A stretch of DNA of 64,000 nt from Strigops habroptila (GCF_004027225.2 NC_044296.2:5389943-5453942); one strand, 5' to 3'; shown: positions 15,363 through 27,600, numbered from the stretch's first letter. The notes: a model not told the origin generated them from the sequence alone. Made by a program: numbers and translations.

Positions 15363-15859
15363 CTCTCCGGCCTTTCTTTAGAATCTGCAAAATCTCCCAA
15401 TTTGGGTGCAAAAATCCACTTGTTCTGCATGGGATGGGGCCACCCCTGTCCCCACCAGTCCCCCAGCCAGCTTCCTGATGGATGGCAGCAGCACTGGCAC
15501 CCAGCACTTGACACCAAGTGCCAGTGCTTGATGGTGGCACTAGGGTCCCCAACCCGCCCGCTTCACATCAGGTTCCTCCATCCCGGCTCCGCACGGGGAT
15601 CCCACCCCACCCTGACGGGCAGCCCCAGTGCTCGCAGTGGGGCTGCATCCCGATGCCAGCTGGGACTCGGGTCAGGACGCTCGGGCAGGTCTCTGGCTAA
15701 TCGTCCTGTCCCCCCATAGCTGCCACCTGCCTCCCGCCCAGCACCCTTTTGGGTCACCCCTGCCCAAGGCCTCTTAATGAACTAAAAAGGTGACAAATCC
15801 CCACTGGAGCTGGTGACGTGGGGCCAGTGCCCCCCGGGCCGCCCCCCGCCCGGCCCCAG

Positions 15860-16130
15860 CCCCGGTAAGCTGACGCAGCGTCTCTAAGCGTTAGCGGCTT
15901 TGCCCGTTAATAGGATTAGGGAGGTTTAAAACTGTCATTTGAGTGAACTAAACCCCCTGATACTCTGCATTGCACCTTCTTAACCAATTTGCCTTCAATT
16001 AGGGTAATTGGGAAACGAGCAAAGAAGTACAGCATTAATATTTTAAAGTGATGAAGCGATTATGGGCCTTGGGCGAGGAAGCAAATCAATTTGCTATCTG
16101 CTCCTGCAAGGCCATTAGAATCATTGGGCA
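15860..16130. promoter_or_regulatory. AT-rich island with dense homeodomain-type sites (candidate enhancer)
   Basis: Within GC-rich DNA this 270-bp island holds GGATTA at 15913-15918 (OTX/CRX core), an inverted pair CAATTA-ggg-TAATTG at 15996-16010, and the inverted repeat GCAAAT-ca-ATTTGC at 16081-16094. No reading frame explains it. It lies between the complexin-like gene and RAX2. The base composition and site density suggest a conserved non-coding element, possibly a retinal enhancer. Confidence 0.45.
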
Positions 16131-17659
16131 CCAGCAGCCTCCCCCTGCTGCCCCCCACACCTTCAGGTGGTCAGGGGGAGCTCCTAGGACCAGCTCCCGG
16201 CATGGCAGCACCCACCAGGGCCATGGGGACACCCCAGAGAAGCTACCAAAGGCCACCAGAGCAGAGGAACAGCACTGGCCACACTGGGGACATCAAGTCC
16301 AAGTGCCTGTTTGCATCTCCAACCCCATGAGTTGCCTGGGGATGTCCCCAACCCTCCCAAAGGCAGCACTCCCCTGCTGCAGGTGGGGCACTGTATGGTG
16401 GTGGGGTGTCACCCAGTCCCCTAGGGCTAAGTGGCCACCAAGGACGTGTATGATCTCCCCTGGTGTGGGGCCATGCTGTCCCTGGGGCGGTGGCAATGCC
16501 AGCTCCAACCCCTGCCACGGGCAGGGACACCTTCCACCAGAGCAGGTTGCTCCAAGCCCCTGTGTCCAACATGGCCTTGAACACTGCCAGGGATGGGGCA
16601 GCCACAGCTTCTCTGGGCATCCCCAACATCTTCGTGCTGTCCCCAGAGTGGTGTCAGATCGGGCAGGAGAAGCCCCACAGCCCCACTGGGATGGACATCA
16701 AGATGGCCACCAAGATGGCCACCGGCCCCAAACCGGGCCGCAGAGGTGGCCGTGGGGCCAGCAGCCACCCGGTGTGGGGTGTCCAACCCCCCCGAGGTGA
16801 CATTTGCCATCTGAAAGCAGAATCGTGGTGAGGGGAGGAAGGGAGTGGGAGGAAGCTGAGGCAGCTTCTGCAGGTGGCAGGAAGAGATTTGAGGAGAAAA
16901 GCCAAAGTGAGCAGAGAAAGAAAAGGGCAAATCCCCCCCCGGCCCCCGAGGGATGGGGGGCACTGGGCAGCACCGAGGACCCCAGACCCCTGTCATGTGA
17001 CCACCTCATTGTCCCCCAGTGTTTCTGTCCCCCAGCCCAGCTGCCTCTGCCCCTCACCCCCATGTCAGGGCCCATGGGCAGCCCCCATGGCTGGACCCCA
17101 CAGAGTGTCACCATGCCTGGTCCCTGTGCTCAGTCCCATGGCCAGGAATGGATGAGGTGGGACCCTCACGCCTGGTCCCATGGACAGTGCCCAGTGCCTG
17201 CTCCCCACGACTGGTCCTCATGGTTGCTCTCTGTGATTGTTCCCCACAGCTGCTCCCCATGGCTGGTCCCCACACTCAGCCTCCCTGCCTGGTCCCTACC
17301 CCTTTTCCCCGTGCCTGGTGTCCATACCAGGTCCCCAGGGCTGTTCAGGGCGCCCAGTCCCTATAGCTAGTCCCTACACCTGGTCCCCCCCACCCAGACC
17401 CCACAGCAGGTCCCTAGCCTCCATAACACCCTCCCCACACTCGGTCCCCACAGCTGCACCCTGTGCCTGGTGCCCATCCCTGTGCCCATGCCCTGTGCCC
17501 ATCGCCCCGTGCCCATCGCCCCCAGTTCTCCATCCCCACCGGGGGGACCACACTGCCGCATCCCCATCCCACCAGGGTTTGGGAGCTCCATCCACTGCCA
17601 GAGGAGATCCTCCTCCCTCCCCCCCCCATCTCCCGGCCTTTCTTCTCCGCTCCCCCTGT
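16131..17659. other. Intergenic GC-rich DNA, partly low complexity
   Basis: Apart from the CR1 fragment at 16,498-16,622 there is no gene. From about 17,040 to 17,560 the sequence is built from loose repeats of 'ctggtccccat' and 'gtgcccatc' type units. These leave long chance reading frames on both strands. Confidence 0.5.
16498..16622 (-). mobile_element. CR1 LINE, short 3' fragment
   Basis: Reverse-complement CR1 3' segment from 'ccagctccaacccctgcc' to 'cacagcttctctgggcatc'. It is strongly 5'-truncated and its terminal repeats are missing. Confidence 0.88.
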
Positions 17660-18060
17660 CTCTAATTCTTCCTCCTGGCTGTAATGAGGGGATTACACGG
17701 CAAACTCCAGCAGGACGCCTTTGTGGGGAGACAATCCGAGTGGGGAAGGCAGTTCGGGGCTTTGTCCTCCACCGCCCCCCGGACCCGTGCTGGGGGGGGA
17801 CATTTAGAGCAATTACTTGTCCAGAAAGTAACTGTCAATCATTCTTAAAGGGGAAGGCCTCCAATTAATAACCTCGTCTTAATCCCTTGGACTCATTTCC
17901 AATCTGCGGTGCCTTGGTGACATCTGCAACACTAAATAAAGATTCTCCCGAGCCTTAGCACGGCGGTTCTGTGACAAATAAGAAGACTAAGAGGCAACTT
18001 TGGCTGCCAAAGCTGCGAGATCGGTGCGCTTGAGCCGCTTGTTTGGTTCCCAGGAGGGAC
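17660..18060. promoter_or_regulatory. Second AT-rich island with homeodomain-type sites (candidate enhancer)
   Basis: This stretch contains GGATTA at 17690-17695, CCAATTAATAA at about 17,861-17,871 and TAATCC at 17880-17885, plus several other TAAT/ATTA cores. It is clearly more AT-rich than its flanks and has no coding frame. Position upstream of RAX2 and motif content suggest a regulatory element. Confidence 0.4.
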
Positions 18061-19988
18061 CAGCAAAGTTAAATACTCCTGGAAAAGCCGAGTTGGGCCC
18101 AGCAGGTAACACCTTTTATTCTGGTTCGGGAGGAAGCGCCCGGGGAAGAGGCTGAGAATGGTAGTGGTTGTCCCTGGGGTGTCTCTGGGTGTCCCCAGGG
18201 CTGGAACCCTTTGTTGGGGCTCGGGAGCGGGCACTGGTTCCCATCGGCATCACTCGCACCCCAGTGCCGGAGGGCAGGAGCCATCCATGCTCCCCAGCAT
18301 CCTCACCAAGCCCAATCCTGGCACCCAGATGGGCTTTGGAAGGGAAAACCGTGGGACTCCATGAGAGCCAGGGCTGTCCCCTCTGTGTCCCCTGCTGCCA
18401 GGGAGACCGTTTGTCCCCGCTGATCTTCTGCTGTTGCTGGCACCGGGGAAATCAGCTTCGTACAACTTCAGCCAGGGCTCGGTGCTGCTCCCGTTGCTTT
18501 TTTGGGTGTCCTCAACAAGAGGGAATCCCACCCCCAGCTGGCAGCTCCTGCTAGAAAACCACAGGTCAAGGCATTGAGTAGATGGGGGACAAACCCTCCC
18601 AAGGCTCCGGATCCGTGTGGCTCCCAGCACAGCTGTAAAGCTCAAGGGCTCAAACCCCAAAATTGCCACCAGGATGAGGGTGGCTGCAGGAAAATGTCTG
18701 TTGAGAGCAGGGAGGAGGCTCTTCCCTGCACCCGGATTGAGGCAGTGATCCCAAGCAGTGAAGGCTCAGGGATCCCAGGAATGGGGACCATGGGGCTGCT
18801 GGTGTCAATGTCCCCCAGCCCAACCCCGCGGGGTCCCCTCCATGGCCAGGGATGTCCATGGCCATGGCCAAGCAGCGAAGTGGGAGGGGGCCCGGCCCTG
18901 CGGGGTTGTTTTGCTGTTCTTCACCTCATTCCCACTCCCATTCCAGGGTTTCTTCAGCTTCCCGGTAGGATTTGAGCTTCCTTTGCTTCTAGATGGGGTC
19001 AGGGTAGGGCGACAGTGGGGCTGCCCCAGCCCTGGTCCTGACCTCCATCAGTGCCCCTTGTCCCTGTCCCCCCCACCTCCTCTCTCCTCCCACTTGCCCC
19101 ATTCTGTCCCCAACTCCCCTGCCTGTGTCACCCGTCACCCCCAGCACCCATCACACCCATTCCCATTGCCCCATACCCCCATTGCCCTGGGGAACGGGCA
19201 GCCGGGGGGCCCTGGTGGGGTGCTGGGACCCACAGGGGGTCTGTGCTCAGGGTGGGGGCTCAGGGTGCTCACCCCTGTCCCTTCTCCTTTCAGGTGTGGA
19301 GCTGCTCAAATGAGAAGCAGGTGAGTGAGAAGGGGGTGGCAGCGGGGGGGGACCGCAAACCCTCCCCATGTCCCAGCCCAGGACACACCGTGACACTTGC
19401 ACAGTGTCCCCTGCATCCCCGGCACCCACCCACCCCATCCCAGAGCACCCCAGAGTGCAGCACCCGCCCCCCGGGGGGTGTTTTGGGAGGCTGGCGGCAC
19501 CCAAAGCCACACGTGCTGGATCCCCAGGGAATACTGCAGGAAGATTTCTGATGCCTGATGGAAAGCTCAATGATGGAACGTTGCAAGGGTTGAACCTGTT
19601 CATGCCATGTAGGAAAAGGCTTTTAGCCTGGGGGGGCTGCGCTGGGTTGCTCTGGCCATGCTTGGGGACCACCACTGGGTCGTCCAAAGGCTTGGGGCTG
19701 GACTCATAATCCATGAGGAAGAGGCTGGAGGAGAGGAACTGGGCTGGAAGGATGGACCTGCCCCAGGCTCTGTCTCCTCCACATCAGGGCAGGTTGGCTC
19801 CTGGGGATGGTGCTTTCATAAAACCCTCTACTTGAGGTGAAATTTGGCTTTTAGCTTCAAGGCGCATTGGCCTGGTGGGATCTGGGAGTGGAGGTAAGCA
19901 TGGGGTGCTCAGGACACCATTCCCAGGACCCTGCATCAGTCCCAGTGATAACACTGCAGCAGAAGAGAGGATTACACCTTTGCATAAC
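18061..19988. other. GC-rich RAX2 upstream region
   Basis: No gene or mobile element was recognised. A possible tiny non-coding exon lies at 19,294-19,320, between a pyrimidine-rich AG site and GTGAGT, but nothing else supports it. Confidence 0.4.
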
Positions 19989-20183
19989 CCATCCATCCAT
20001 CCATCCATCCATCCATCCATCCATCCATCCATCCATCCATCCACCCACTCATCCATCCATCCATCCACCCATCCATCCATCCATCCATCCATCCACCCAC
20101 TCATCCATCCATCCATCCACCCACCCATCCATCCATCCATCCATCCATCCATCCATCTATCCATCCACCCACCCATCCATCCT
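19989..20183 (+). repeat. (CCAT)n microsatellite
   Basis: About 195 bp of nearly pure ATCC/CCAT tetramer with occasional CCACC interruptions. It ends some 85 bp before the RAX2 start-codon exon. Long open frames across it on both strands are repeat artefacts. Confidence 0.97.
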
Positions 20184-20277
20184 CTTGTCCAGCCATCCTT
20201 GACCTGGGCTTTCATGAGGGGGAACCCGATGTCCCCACACTCTGGGTAACCCCCCCAGTTCCCTCACAGGCACCACC

Positions 20278-22110
20278 ATGTTCCTGAATAAGTGTGAGGG
20301 GGACCTGGCTGAGCTGCGGAAGCCGGGGGACCCTGAGGCCGCCCCCCTGGCCGCCACTGCCGCCGAGGAGGAGGAGGAGCAGCCCAAGAAGAAGCACCGC
20401 CGGAACCGCACCACCTTCACCACGTATCAGCTCCACGAGCTGGAGCGCGCCTTCGAGAAGTCCCACTACCCCGACGTGTACAGCCGCGAGGAGCTCGCCA
20501 TGAAGGTCAACCTGCCCGAGGTCCGCGTGCAGGTAGGATGCTCTCTCACCCAGCACTGGAGACCTTTGCTCTGGTCCCGGCTCCGTGCCTCAGTTTCCCC
20601 ATTGCGTAAGGACAAGGGCAGTGTCTCTGCAGACCTGGCTCCTCCTGCCCAAAGCCTGAGAAGGGGTTTAATGGCTGAGCCTAGTTCTCCAGCTCGTGTG
20701 CCAGAGGCTCCTTTTGGGCAGTGAGATGGGTTTTAGACACTGTTTTCCATTGCTGATAGCGGCTGCTCCCACCCCTCCAGCTGATCCAGCAGGAAAGCAA
20801 CCAAACCTTAACTGCTCATGGCCACTTCCACCGGGAAGCACAAGCTCCTGATGGCCAAGGCCACCACAAACCCATGGCACTGAGGCCTCGGCTACGCGGG
20901 GTGTGAACACTTGCAGGGACGGTGACTCCAGCACTGCCCTGGGCAGCCTGTTCCAGTGCCTGAGCACCCTCTGGGGAAGGAATTGTTCCTCAGCTCCATC
21001 TAAACCTCACCCTTGAGGCCGTTTCCTCTTGTCCCATCCCTTGTTCCTTGGGAGCAGAGACCAGCCCCCTCCTGGCTCCATCCTCCTGTCAGGCAGTTGC
21101 AGAGAGCGATAAGGTCCCCCCTGAGCCTTCTCTTCTCCAGGCTAAACCCCCCCAGGTCCCTCAGCCGTTCCCCATCACACTTGTGCTCCAGGCCCTGCAC
21201 CAGCTCCATTGCCCTTCTCTGGACGCGAAGTTTGCACCAGCATAGCCCAGTGTCCACCAGCAGCTGTGACCAGTCCATGGGGCTCACCCCCTCTGCTTCC
21301 CCATCGCATGGCAAACAGGCCATACCTGTGCCCTGTGCCCATGCTGGAGGCTCTGTGGACATGGAGGAGTCACGTCTGGCTTTGGCTCACTGGTCGCTCT
21401 TGTTCCTGCTGGGCTTTGGTGCCACCATGGCAGTTTGGCTTCTAAAGCTTTTGCCCAGGGGCTTCTGAAGACCAGATGACATTAGACTGAGGACTGTGTC
21501 TGTGGGGTACCCCATACTGGTCCCCCCACCTGGAGCACTCCATGTGGGATGCCCCATATGGGATACAGCCCAATGGGGCACAACACATGGTGCACCCCAC
21601 ATGGGGCACAGAATGAGGGGTGCTGCGAGCGACCTGCTGGGGCTCACCCTGGCTTTCATCTCACAGGTCTGGTTCCAGAACCGACGAGCCAAGTGGAGGC
21701 GGCAGGAGAAGATGGAGGCCAACTCCATGAAGCTCCATGACACCCCCATGCTCTCCTTCAACCGGCCCCCCATGACTCCCAACGTGGGGCCCATGAGCAA
21801 CTCTCTCCCTCTTGACCCATGGCTGACGTCCCCCATCTCCAGTGCCACCACAGTCCACAGCATCCCCGGCTTCATGGGAGCCCCCCAGGCCCTGCAGCCC
21901 CCCTATGGTGGTCACTCCTTCCTCAGCACCCCACCGCCCATGGCGCAGGGCATGCAGCCCATGCCCCCCGCGCCCTACCAGTGCGGCACCAGCTTTGTGG
22001 ACAAGTACCCGCTGGAGGAGGTGGACCAGAGGAGCTCCAGCATCGCCTCGCTCCGCATGAAAGCCAAGGAGCACATTCAGACCATTGACAAGACCTGGCA
22101 GCCCATTTGA
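20278..22110 (+). CDS. RAX2: RAX2 (RAXL) paired-like homeobox transcription factor
   Basis: RAX2 is a nuclear retinal transcription factor that acts with CRX and NRL on photoreceptor genes. Two coding exons, 20278-20532 and 21667-22110, give 232 aa (human 184 aa; the chick protein is close in length from memory). The N-terminus [13 protein letters not shown] leads to a lysine-rich edge and the homeodomain (about 41-100), [19 protein letters not shown] to [14 protein letters not shown]. It has glutamine at position 50, typical of paired-like factors. The intron falls between Q and VWFQ as in other RAX genes. A C-terminal OAR motif is present ([14 protein letters not shown]). The start exon opens after an AG at 20,269, so a 5' non-coding exon exists upstream. 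The flanking order MATK-RAX2-MRPL54-APBA3 matches human 19p13.3. Confidence 0.96.
20855..21240 (-). mobile_element. CR1 LINE of a different subfamily, in the RAX2 intron
   Basis: Minus-strand CR1-like sequence with 'tggcactgaggcctcggc' and 'gccctgggcagcctgttcc', then a long conserved part ending near 'cttctctggacgcg'. It resembles the copy at 25,112-25,345 rather than the common subfamily in the window. Confidence 0.82.
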
Positions 22111-23440
22111 TGAACGCTCCTCTCCGGCTCCTCATCCCCACCCCGGCATCGGCTCAGCCCCAGGGGGGGCGAGGGGGGTGATGGTGGGACCATTGGGATC
22201 AGCAGGACCAGCACAGGGCAGGGTTGCTGGGCTGCATTTTCCCCCCGCTGAGCCAGCACTGCCGGTGCCAGGGGAGCAAGCGGGGTGCTGGCAGGACCCT
22301 GTGGCTTGAGGGCACCCTGGCAGCCTTGCCAAGGCACTGACCTGGCCTGAGGATGTGGCCAAGGCTCGGGCGTCCCACCGAGCCACCCGCCGCCCGTGGT
22401 TGGACACCTCCTTTTCCCACCCTTTCCCTTTCTCATTATTAACAATTTCTTTTTTTAATGCTGCAGGTTTAAACAAAACAGACACAAAGCTCCAGGTTTT
22501 AGGGAGTATTTGGGGGGATCCTTTTTTAGCTGCATTGGGGGATGACTCTTGTTGTGCTGGTAGATGAGGACATGGTTGTATCCTGAGTAAAGAGAGAAGC
22601 TCAACGGCAGCCTCATTGGCTGTGCTGCTCATTAGTGTGCTGGGAGCTCCCAGGGGGCACGCGGGAGCACCACCCCAGGGCACCCCCTCCCCTCTCCCTT
22701 GGGTTGGGTTCGGATCCAGGCACCGGTGACTTCTGACCGTGTCCTCCGGAGCTCATCAAGGGGCATCTGCTCAGCCCCGCCTTGGTCCAACTGCCCTAAT
22801 TGCTCCCCAGTGGCACCCACCCAGCCACGTGCTGGTAGCACAAAGCCACCCCACAGCACTGGGTGGCAGCAGGACCCCGTCTTGGTGACAAGAGGGGTGG
22901 TGACAGGGCCAGGAGCCCTGGCAGCGGCCAGGGGGTGACAAGATGTCCCTGGGGGTTCCCGGCATGGCTCTGCAGCCCCAGGGTGCCCATCTGCCTGGCA
23001 TCAGGGCTCAGCAACACCCTCATAGAGAGACCTGTGGAGGAGACCTTCCCTTTGGACAGGGATATATGAGCCTGAGGTGGCTTTGGGGTGCTGAAGCATG
23101 GATGGGCAGTGAGATGGGGGCTCAACCCTGGGCAAGTGGGGGCCCCAGGTCCCTGGGGATCCCTATTGAAGGGGAGCAAGCACCAACTGACCTTCCTCAC
23201 ACAAAAACAAGACATTTCCCCAGACCTTCAGCCTGACCACAGCCACAACCCAGGCTTTGCTGGGACCAGGTGTGGGGGTGCTGCCCCATCCCCACCGTGT
23301 CCCCACCACCCCAGGGGGGTCTCCCCTGGACAAGACTCCATCCAGCATCCCCAGGTCAGGCTGGGATGCCACCGGGCCAGCCAAGGCCCTGACCCCAGTG
23401 AGACCCTTCTCCTTATGTCCCCCCCATTCCCCGGCTGCTG
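22111..23440. other. RAX2 3' flank
   Basis: This includes the RAX2 3' UTR (no canonical AATAAA was identified with certainty) and GC-rich intergenic DNA. No exon, RNA gene or repeat was recognised. Confidence 0.45.
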
Positions 23441-23690
23441 CTGCTCATCTGCTTCGTTAGTGACAATTAAACCTTCAACGAGCCATTAAACGCATAATCG
23501 ATGCTCCCCCGGCTCCGCAGCCCAACTAATGGGGCAGGGCCGGGGTGAAGCAGCCGTGCTCCGGCGGGGATATAATGAACTAAGGGCAGTGGAAGTAATG
23601 GGGTTTGATCCGGGGGAAGGGACGCGCTCAATGGGGCTGCACGTTTCACATGACATCAGTGTCGAGGCTGGCGCCAGCCCGGGGCTCCCC
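23441..23690. promoter_or_regulatory. AT-rich non-coding island between RAX2 and paracaspase
   Basis: It contains ACAATTAAACC, GCCATTAAACG and CATAATCGATG in close spacing, then several ATGAACTAAG/TAATGG-type words, in otherwise GC-rich DNA. It has no coding frame. By composition it resembles the two islands upstream of RAX2. Confidence 0.35.
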
Positions 23691-24643
23691 CCGGCTCCCC
23701 AGCGCCAACAAAAGCCGCTGGCGCGGGGGCTCAGCACCCCCCACCCGGCCGAGGGGGGACTGAAGGGGCTGAGGCTGCTCCTGCCCCAATTCTCACTTTG
23801 GCAACTGCCACCCAAAAGCATCTCCCTGGGGTGGGGGGATGCGATGGGCGTGCGGTGGGGCGCAGGACAGCGTGGCATGGGGTGTCCCTCATGGGGAGGC
23901 GTGGGGGGGGTTGACCTTCCCTCCCGTGGGCATTTAATGCAGAAACAGGCAATATTTCTGGTTCAAAACAATGCCATTTCACTGCAGGATAGACTCCAGA
24001 GCACCTGCCCTGCCCCTCTTTGCTGGGGCTTTCCCCACTTGAGACCCAGTTTGGAGAAAACCCAAGCAAAAAGGCATTTCCCTCCCCCCTCCCCCAGATC
24101 CTGATCCCACCCTGAAATCACTCACTGCCACACTCCTGCAGCGGGGGTTGTGCTGGGAGGACTGGGTGCTGCTGGGAGACACTGGGGCGTCCTCCAGCCC
24201 CTCGTGGCAGAGCAGGAGCCCTCCCACTCCCACCCCCTTTAATCCCCTCCCGCAGGATTTGCTCCTTAATCTGCTTATTTCTCTCTTATTTCTTCCAGAC
24301 CTGGATGGAGCCAGCGCTGCCCCGGTGCTGAGCTGTGGGCTCTGGGCACTCTGCCCCCGCACACGTGGGGTTGGCACTGCCCAGTGACATGGCAGTGGCA
24401 CTGTCTTGGCACATGGCAGTGGCGCTGCCTGTACCCGTGGTGTCAGGGCTATGTCATGGGGCAGCACCAAGCTGCAGCCCCCTGTGCAGGGCTCCCAGCT
24501 GTGCTCCAGCACCCCCTGGCACAGGCCAGGATGGGGTCACCCCTCCCAGCACCCACCTCCATGTCCATCCCCTCCATCCCTGCAGCAGGACGGACATGGC
24601 CCCAGGGGAACTGCAGTGACAAGGGGTGGGGCACATTGTCCCT
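23691..24643. other. Paracaspase 3' flank
   Basis: No gene was found. A TTTAAT at 24238-24243 (ATTAAA on the minus strand) could be the poly(A) signal of the paracaspase gene, about 400 bp past its stop codon. Confidence 0.4.
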
Positions 24644-27600
24644 CTAGAGGGGCTGGGAGCTGGGCACCTCGGGGCTCAGGTTCTCCTCAGGGCTGTTGCC
24701 CCAGGAGCCCCCCAGCGCCCCCCAGCTCACGGGGGGGGAGGCAGAGCCAGGGCTGCTGGGGGGCACCGGGGAGGCCGCAGGGCACAAGTTGAGCTTGGCA
24801 ATGAGCGGCTTCCCCACGCTCACGCGCTGCTTCTCCTCCACGAAGTCCTCCATGCCCCGGTACCGGTACTGCAGGCAGACGGTGAACACCAGCTCCCGCT
24901 GCGGGGCACGGGCAGTGTGAGCAGGAGCCGTGGCCAGCTCCAGCCCCCGGCCTCGTAAGGGTCTTACCTGCAGCTTCTGCAAGCCACAGAGCCGGCTGTA
25001 GAGGCAGCAGGAAGGGCAATTGAGGCTCCAGGTGGACGCCAATGGGCTGCCCATGTCCTCCGGGTTCCCCTTATTGGTGCACTTAAGGTCCACACCCAGC
25101 TCCTGCCACATAGTCATAGAACGAATGAGGTTGGAAAAGAGCTTTGAGCTCATCAAGTCCAACCGTTCCCAGCACTGGCAAGGCCACCACTAATCCATGG
25201 CACTGAGGGCCTCGGCTACACGGTTTGGGGACACTTGCAGGGACAGTGACTCCAGCCCTGCCCTGGGCAGCCTGTTCCAATGCCTGAGCACCCTTTGGGG
25301 AAAAATTGTTCCTCATCTCCATCTAAACCTTCCCTGGTGCAGCTTGAGGCCATAGAATGGTTTGGGTTTGAAAGGAGCTTAAGAGCAGGTAGTTCCAACT
25401 ACAGAGCATCTGGTTCCAACCACAAATGGCATCCAACCATGGAAACCACCATGGTCCCCCCACCCTATTCCCCAGCATCGCGCTGTCATGGGCTTGGGCT
25501 GCCCGTTCCCACCTCAGGTATGTCGGTGAGCTTGGCCTCACACGTGGCGATGTCCTCGGGGGTGGCCACCACGCGCGTGTAGATGATCATGATGTTGGAG
25601 AACTCAGCGGCAAAGCCCAGTTGGATGGTGACACCACAGTCAAAGCTGAGGGCCCGGCTCTCCGGCAGGACTAGAATGGGGATGGAGAGCACAGGCCTCG
25701 ACCTGAGCCGTGCCCATGGGTGAGGTGACCACCTGGGGGTGGGGACATGGACGTGATGCTCCTGCCTCCAGGCTGGCAGCTCTGTACCAGCACGTTGTGA
25801 CTCTCACCATGAGCCTTGGACCACTGGAGGTTCCTGGCCGAGGACTCGTCCCGGGCTGGTGCGTGGATGGGGTCCGTCAGAGCTCGTCTCTCTGAGAGGT
25901 TGCTGCGGAGCTCCAGCGCCTGCCGGCCCCGCGTGATCTCCAGTGTGCCCATGTCTGCGGGGGGACAGGGGTCGGTGCAGGCCATAGAGGGTGTTGCTGT
26001 TCCCTGCTGCTCCCCACTCACCCTCGGCCACCTTGTCCAGCAACACTGTGATCTTCTCGTCCTCCAGCAGCCAGCGCTTGAGGAAGGTGACAAATATGCC
26101 GTTGGAGAGCTCGCCCTGGCTCAGCTCGTAGGCTTCAGCGTCTGCGCACCTGCAGGGACGGGGCAGCGTTACTCCATGCTTCACTCCCCTGGGAACCAGC
26201 CCCCAATCCCTGGGGAAGCCAAAGCTGGGTGCCCCCAGCTCTACCCGCTCCATTGACCCATCTGGCCACCATGGTGGGGAGAGGTGGGAGCCACACGAGG
26301 CCCTGGATGCTTAAAGAATCATCAGGCCAAATCCCTGTGCTCCAGAGGAGCCTCAGGGCTTTGTCCCCAAGAAGCACAGTGGGCATCTTCCTGCCCCATA
26401 TGGGACTGGATGATGCCACTCACCCACCACCTCCAGCATCGACTGGAGGAGGCGATGCTGCTCAGAAATGGAGGGGAAAAGACACAGATGCAAAGACAGC
26501 CAAGCCATGATGGGAGACTCCTCCCTGATGCCTGTGTTGGGGGCAGCAGGGGGTGGACCCACGTGGCATAGCCGAAGACGATGTTGGCCGTGACCTGCAG
26601 TGTCCCGACATTTGGGATGACATCGTCGTTGAGGTTCCTGCAAGAGAAGTGCTGCTGGACTTGCTGTCACCCCAACCCCCACCCCAGGGCACCCTGTGGG
26701 CTGCCCTGTGCCCCTCTGCCCACCCATCGTGGTGTTTTCCAGCTCAGCTGGGGCGCTGATGCCTTGGTGCACCCAAAGCCAATGGGTTTGGATGGGACCC
26801 TGTGGATTCCCCACTCCACTCCACTCCCCATGGAACCAGCACCCTCAGGAACCCCTGTGCCGGGACATCCCAGCGTGGCAGCTTGTCCCCAGGCTGGTGG
26901 CCAGGGCCGGGTCACCTCTTGCGGCACATGTCAAGCAGGAAGACGTTGAGGCTGGTGTGGCGCTGCTGCATGCCCTGCAGCACCCGCTGCACGCACAGGC
27001 AGTGGGCAGAGGTGTAGGCACTGGGCGCGTCGATGGGCACCATGAAGCTATTGCCAAAGTTTTCATAGCCATGCCCGGCGTAGTAGAGCAAACCTGCAGG
27101 TGAGCAGTGACTTGGGTTGGGTTGAAGGGACCTTAAAGCTCCTCCAGTTCCACCCCCCTGCCACGGGGAGGGACATCTTCCACTAGAGCAGGTTGCTCCA
27201 AGCCCCGTCCAACCTGGCCTTGAACCATAGAACAGTTTGGATTGGAAGGGACCTTCAAAGGTCACCTAGTCTAAGCCCCTGCAATGACCAGGGGCATCTT
27301 CAACTGGATCGGGTTGCCCAGAACACATCCCGCCTGGCCTGGAATGTCTCCAGGGATGGTGCCTCCATCACCTCTTGCAGGGATGGGGCAGCCACAATTT
27401 CACCCACAACATTCCTTGACCTGCCAGTGCCTGCTCCCTCCCTGAGCACCCCCCAAGTGCCCAGCAGCAAAACAACCCCCCAGCTCCCCCCTGGATGGAG
27501 CTGCCCCGCCGGGTGCCACCGCACCATAGACACCCTTGTCGAGGAGGAGGAGGAACTCATTGACAGCCATCTGCATCTCTGCCTTGCGCAGGTCCAGCAG

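Noticed and set aside
19867-20249. Frames encoding HPSI and GWMD repeats
   Set aside because: They are translations of the CCAT microsatellite.
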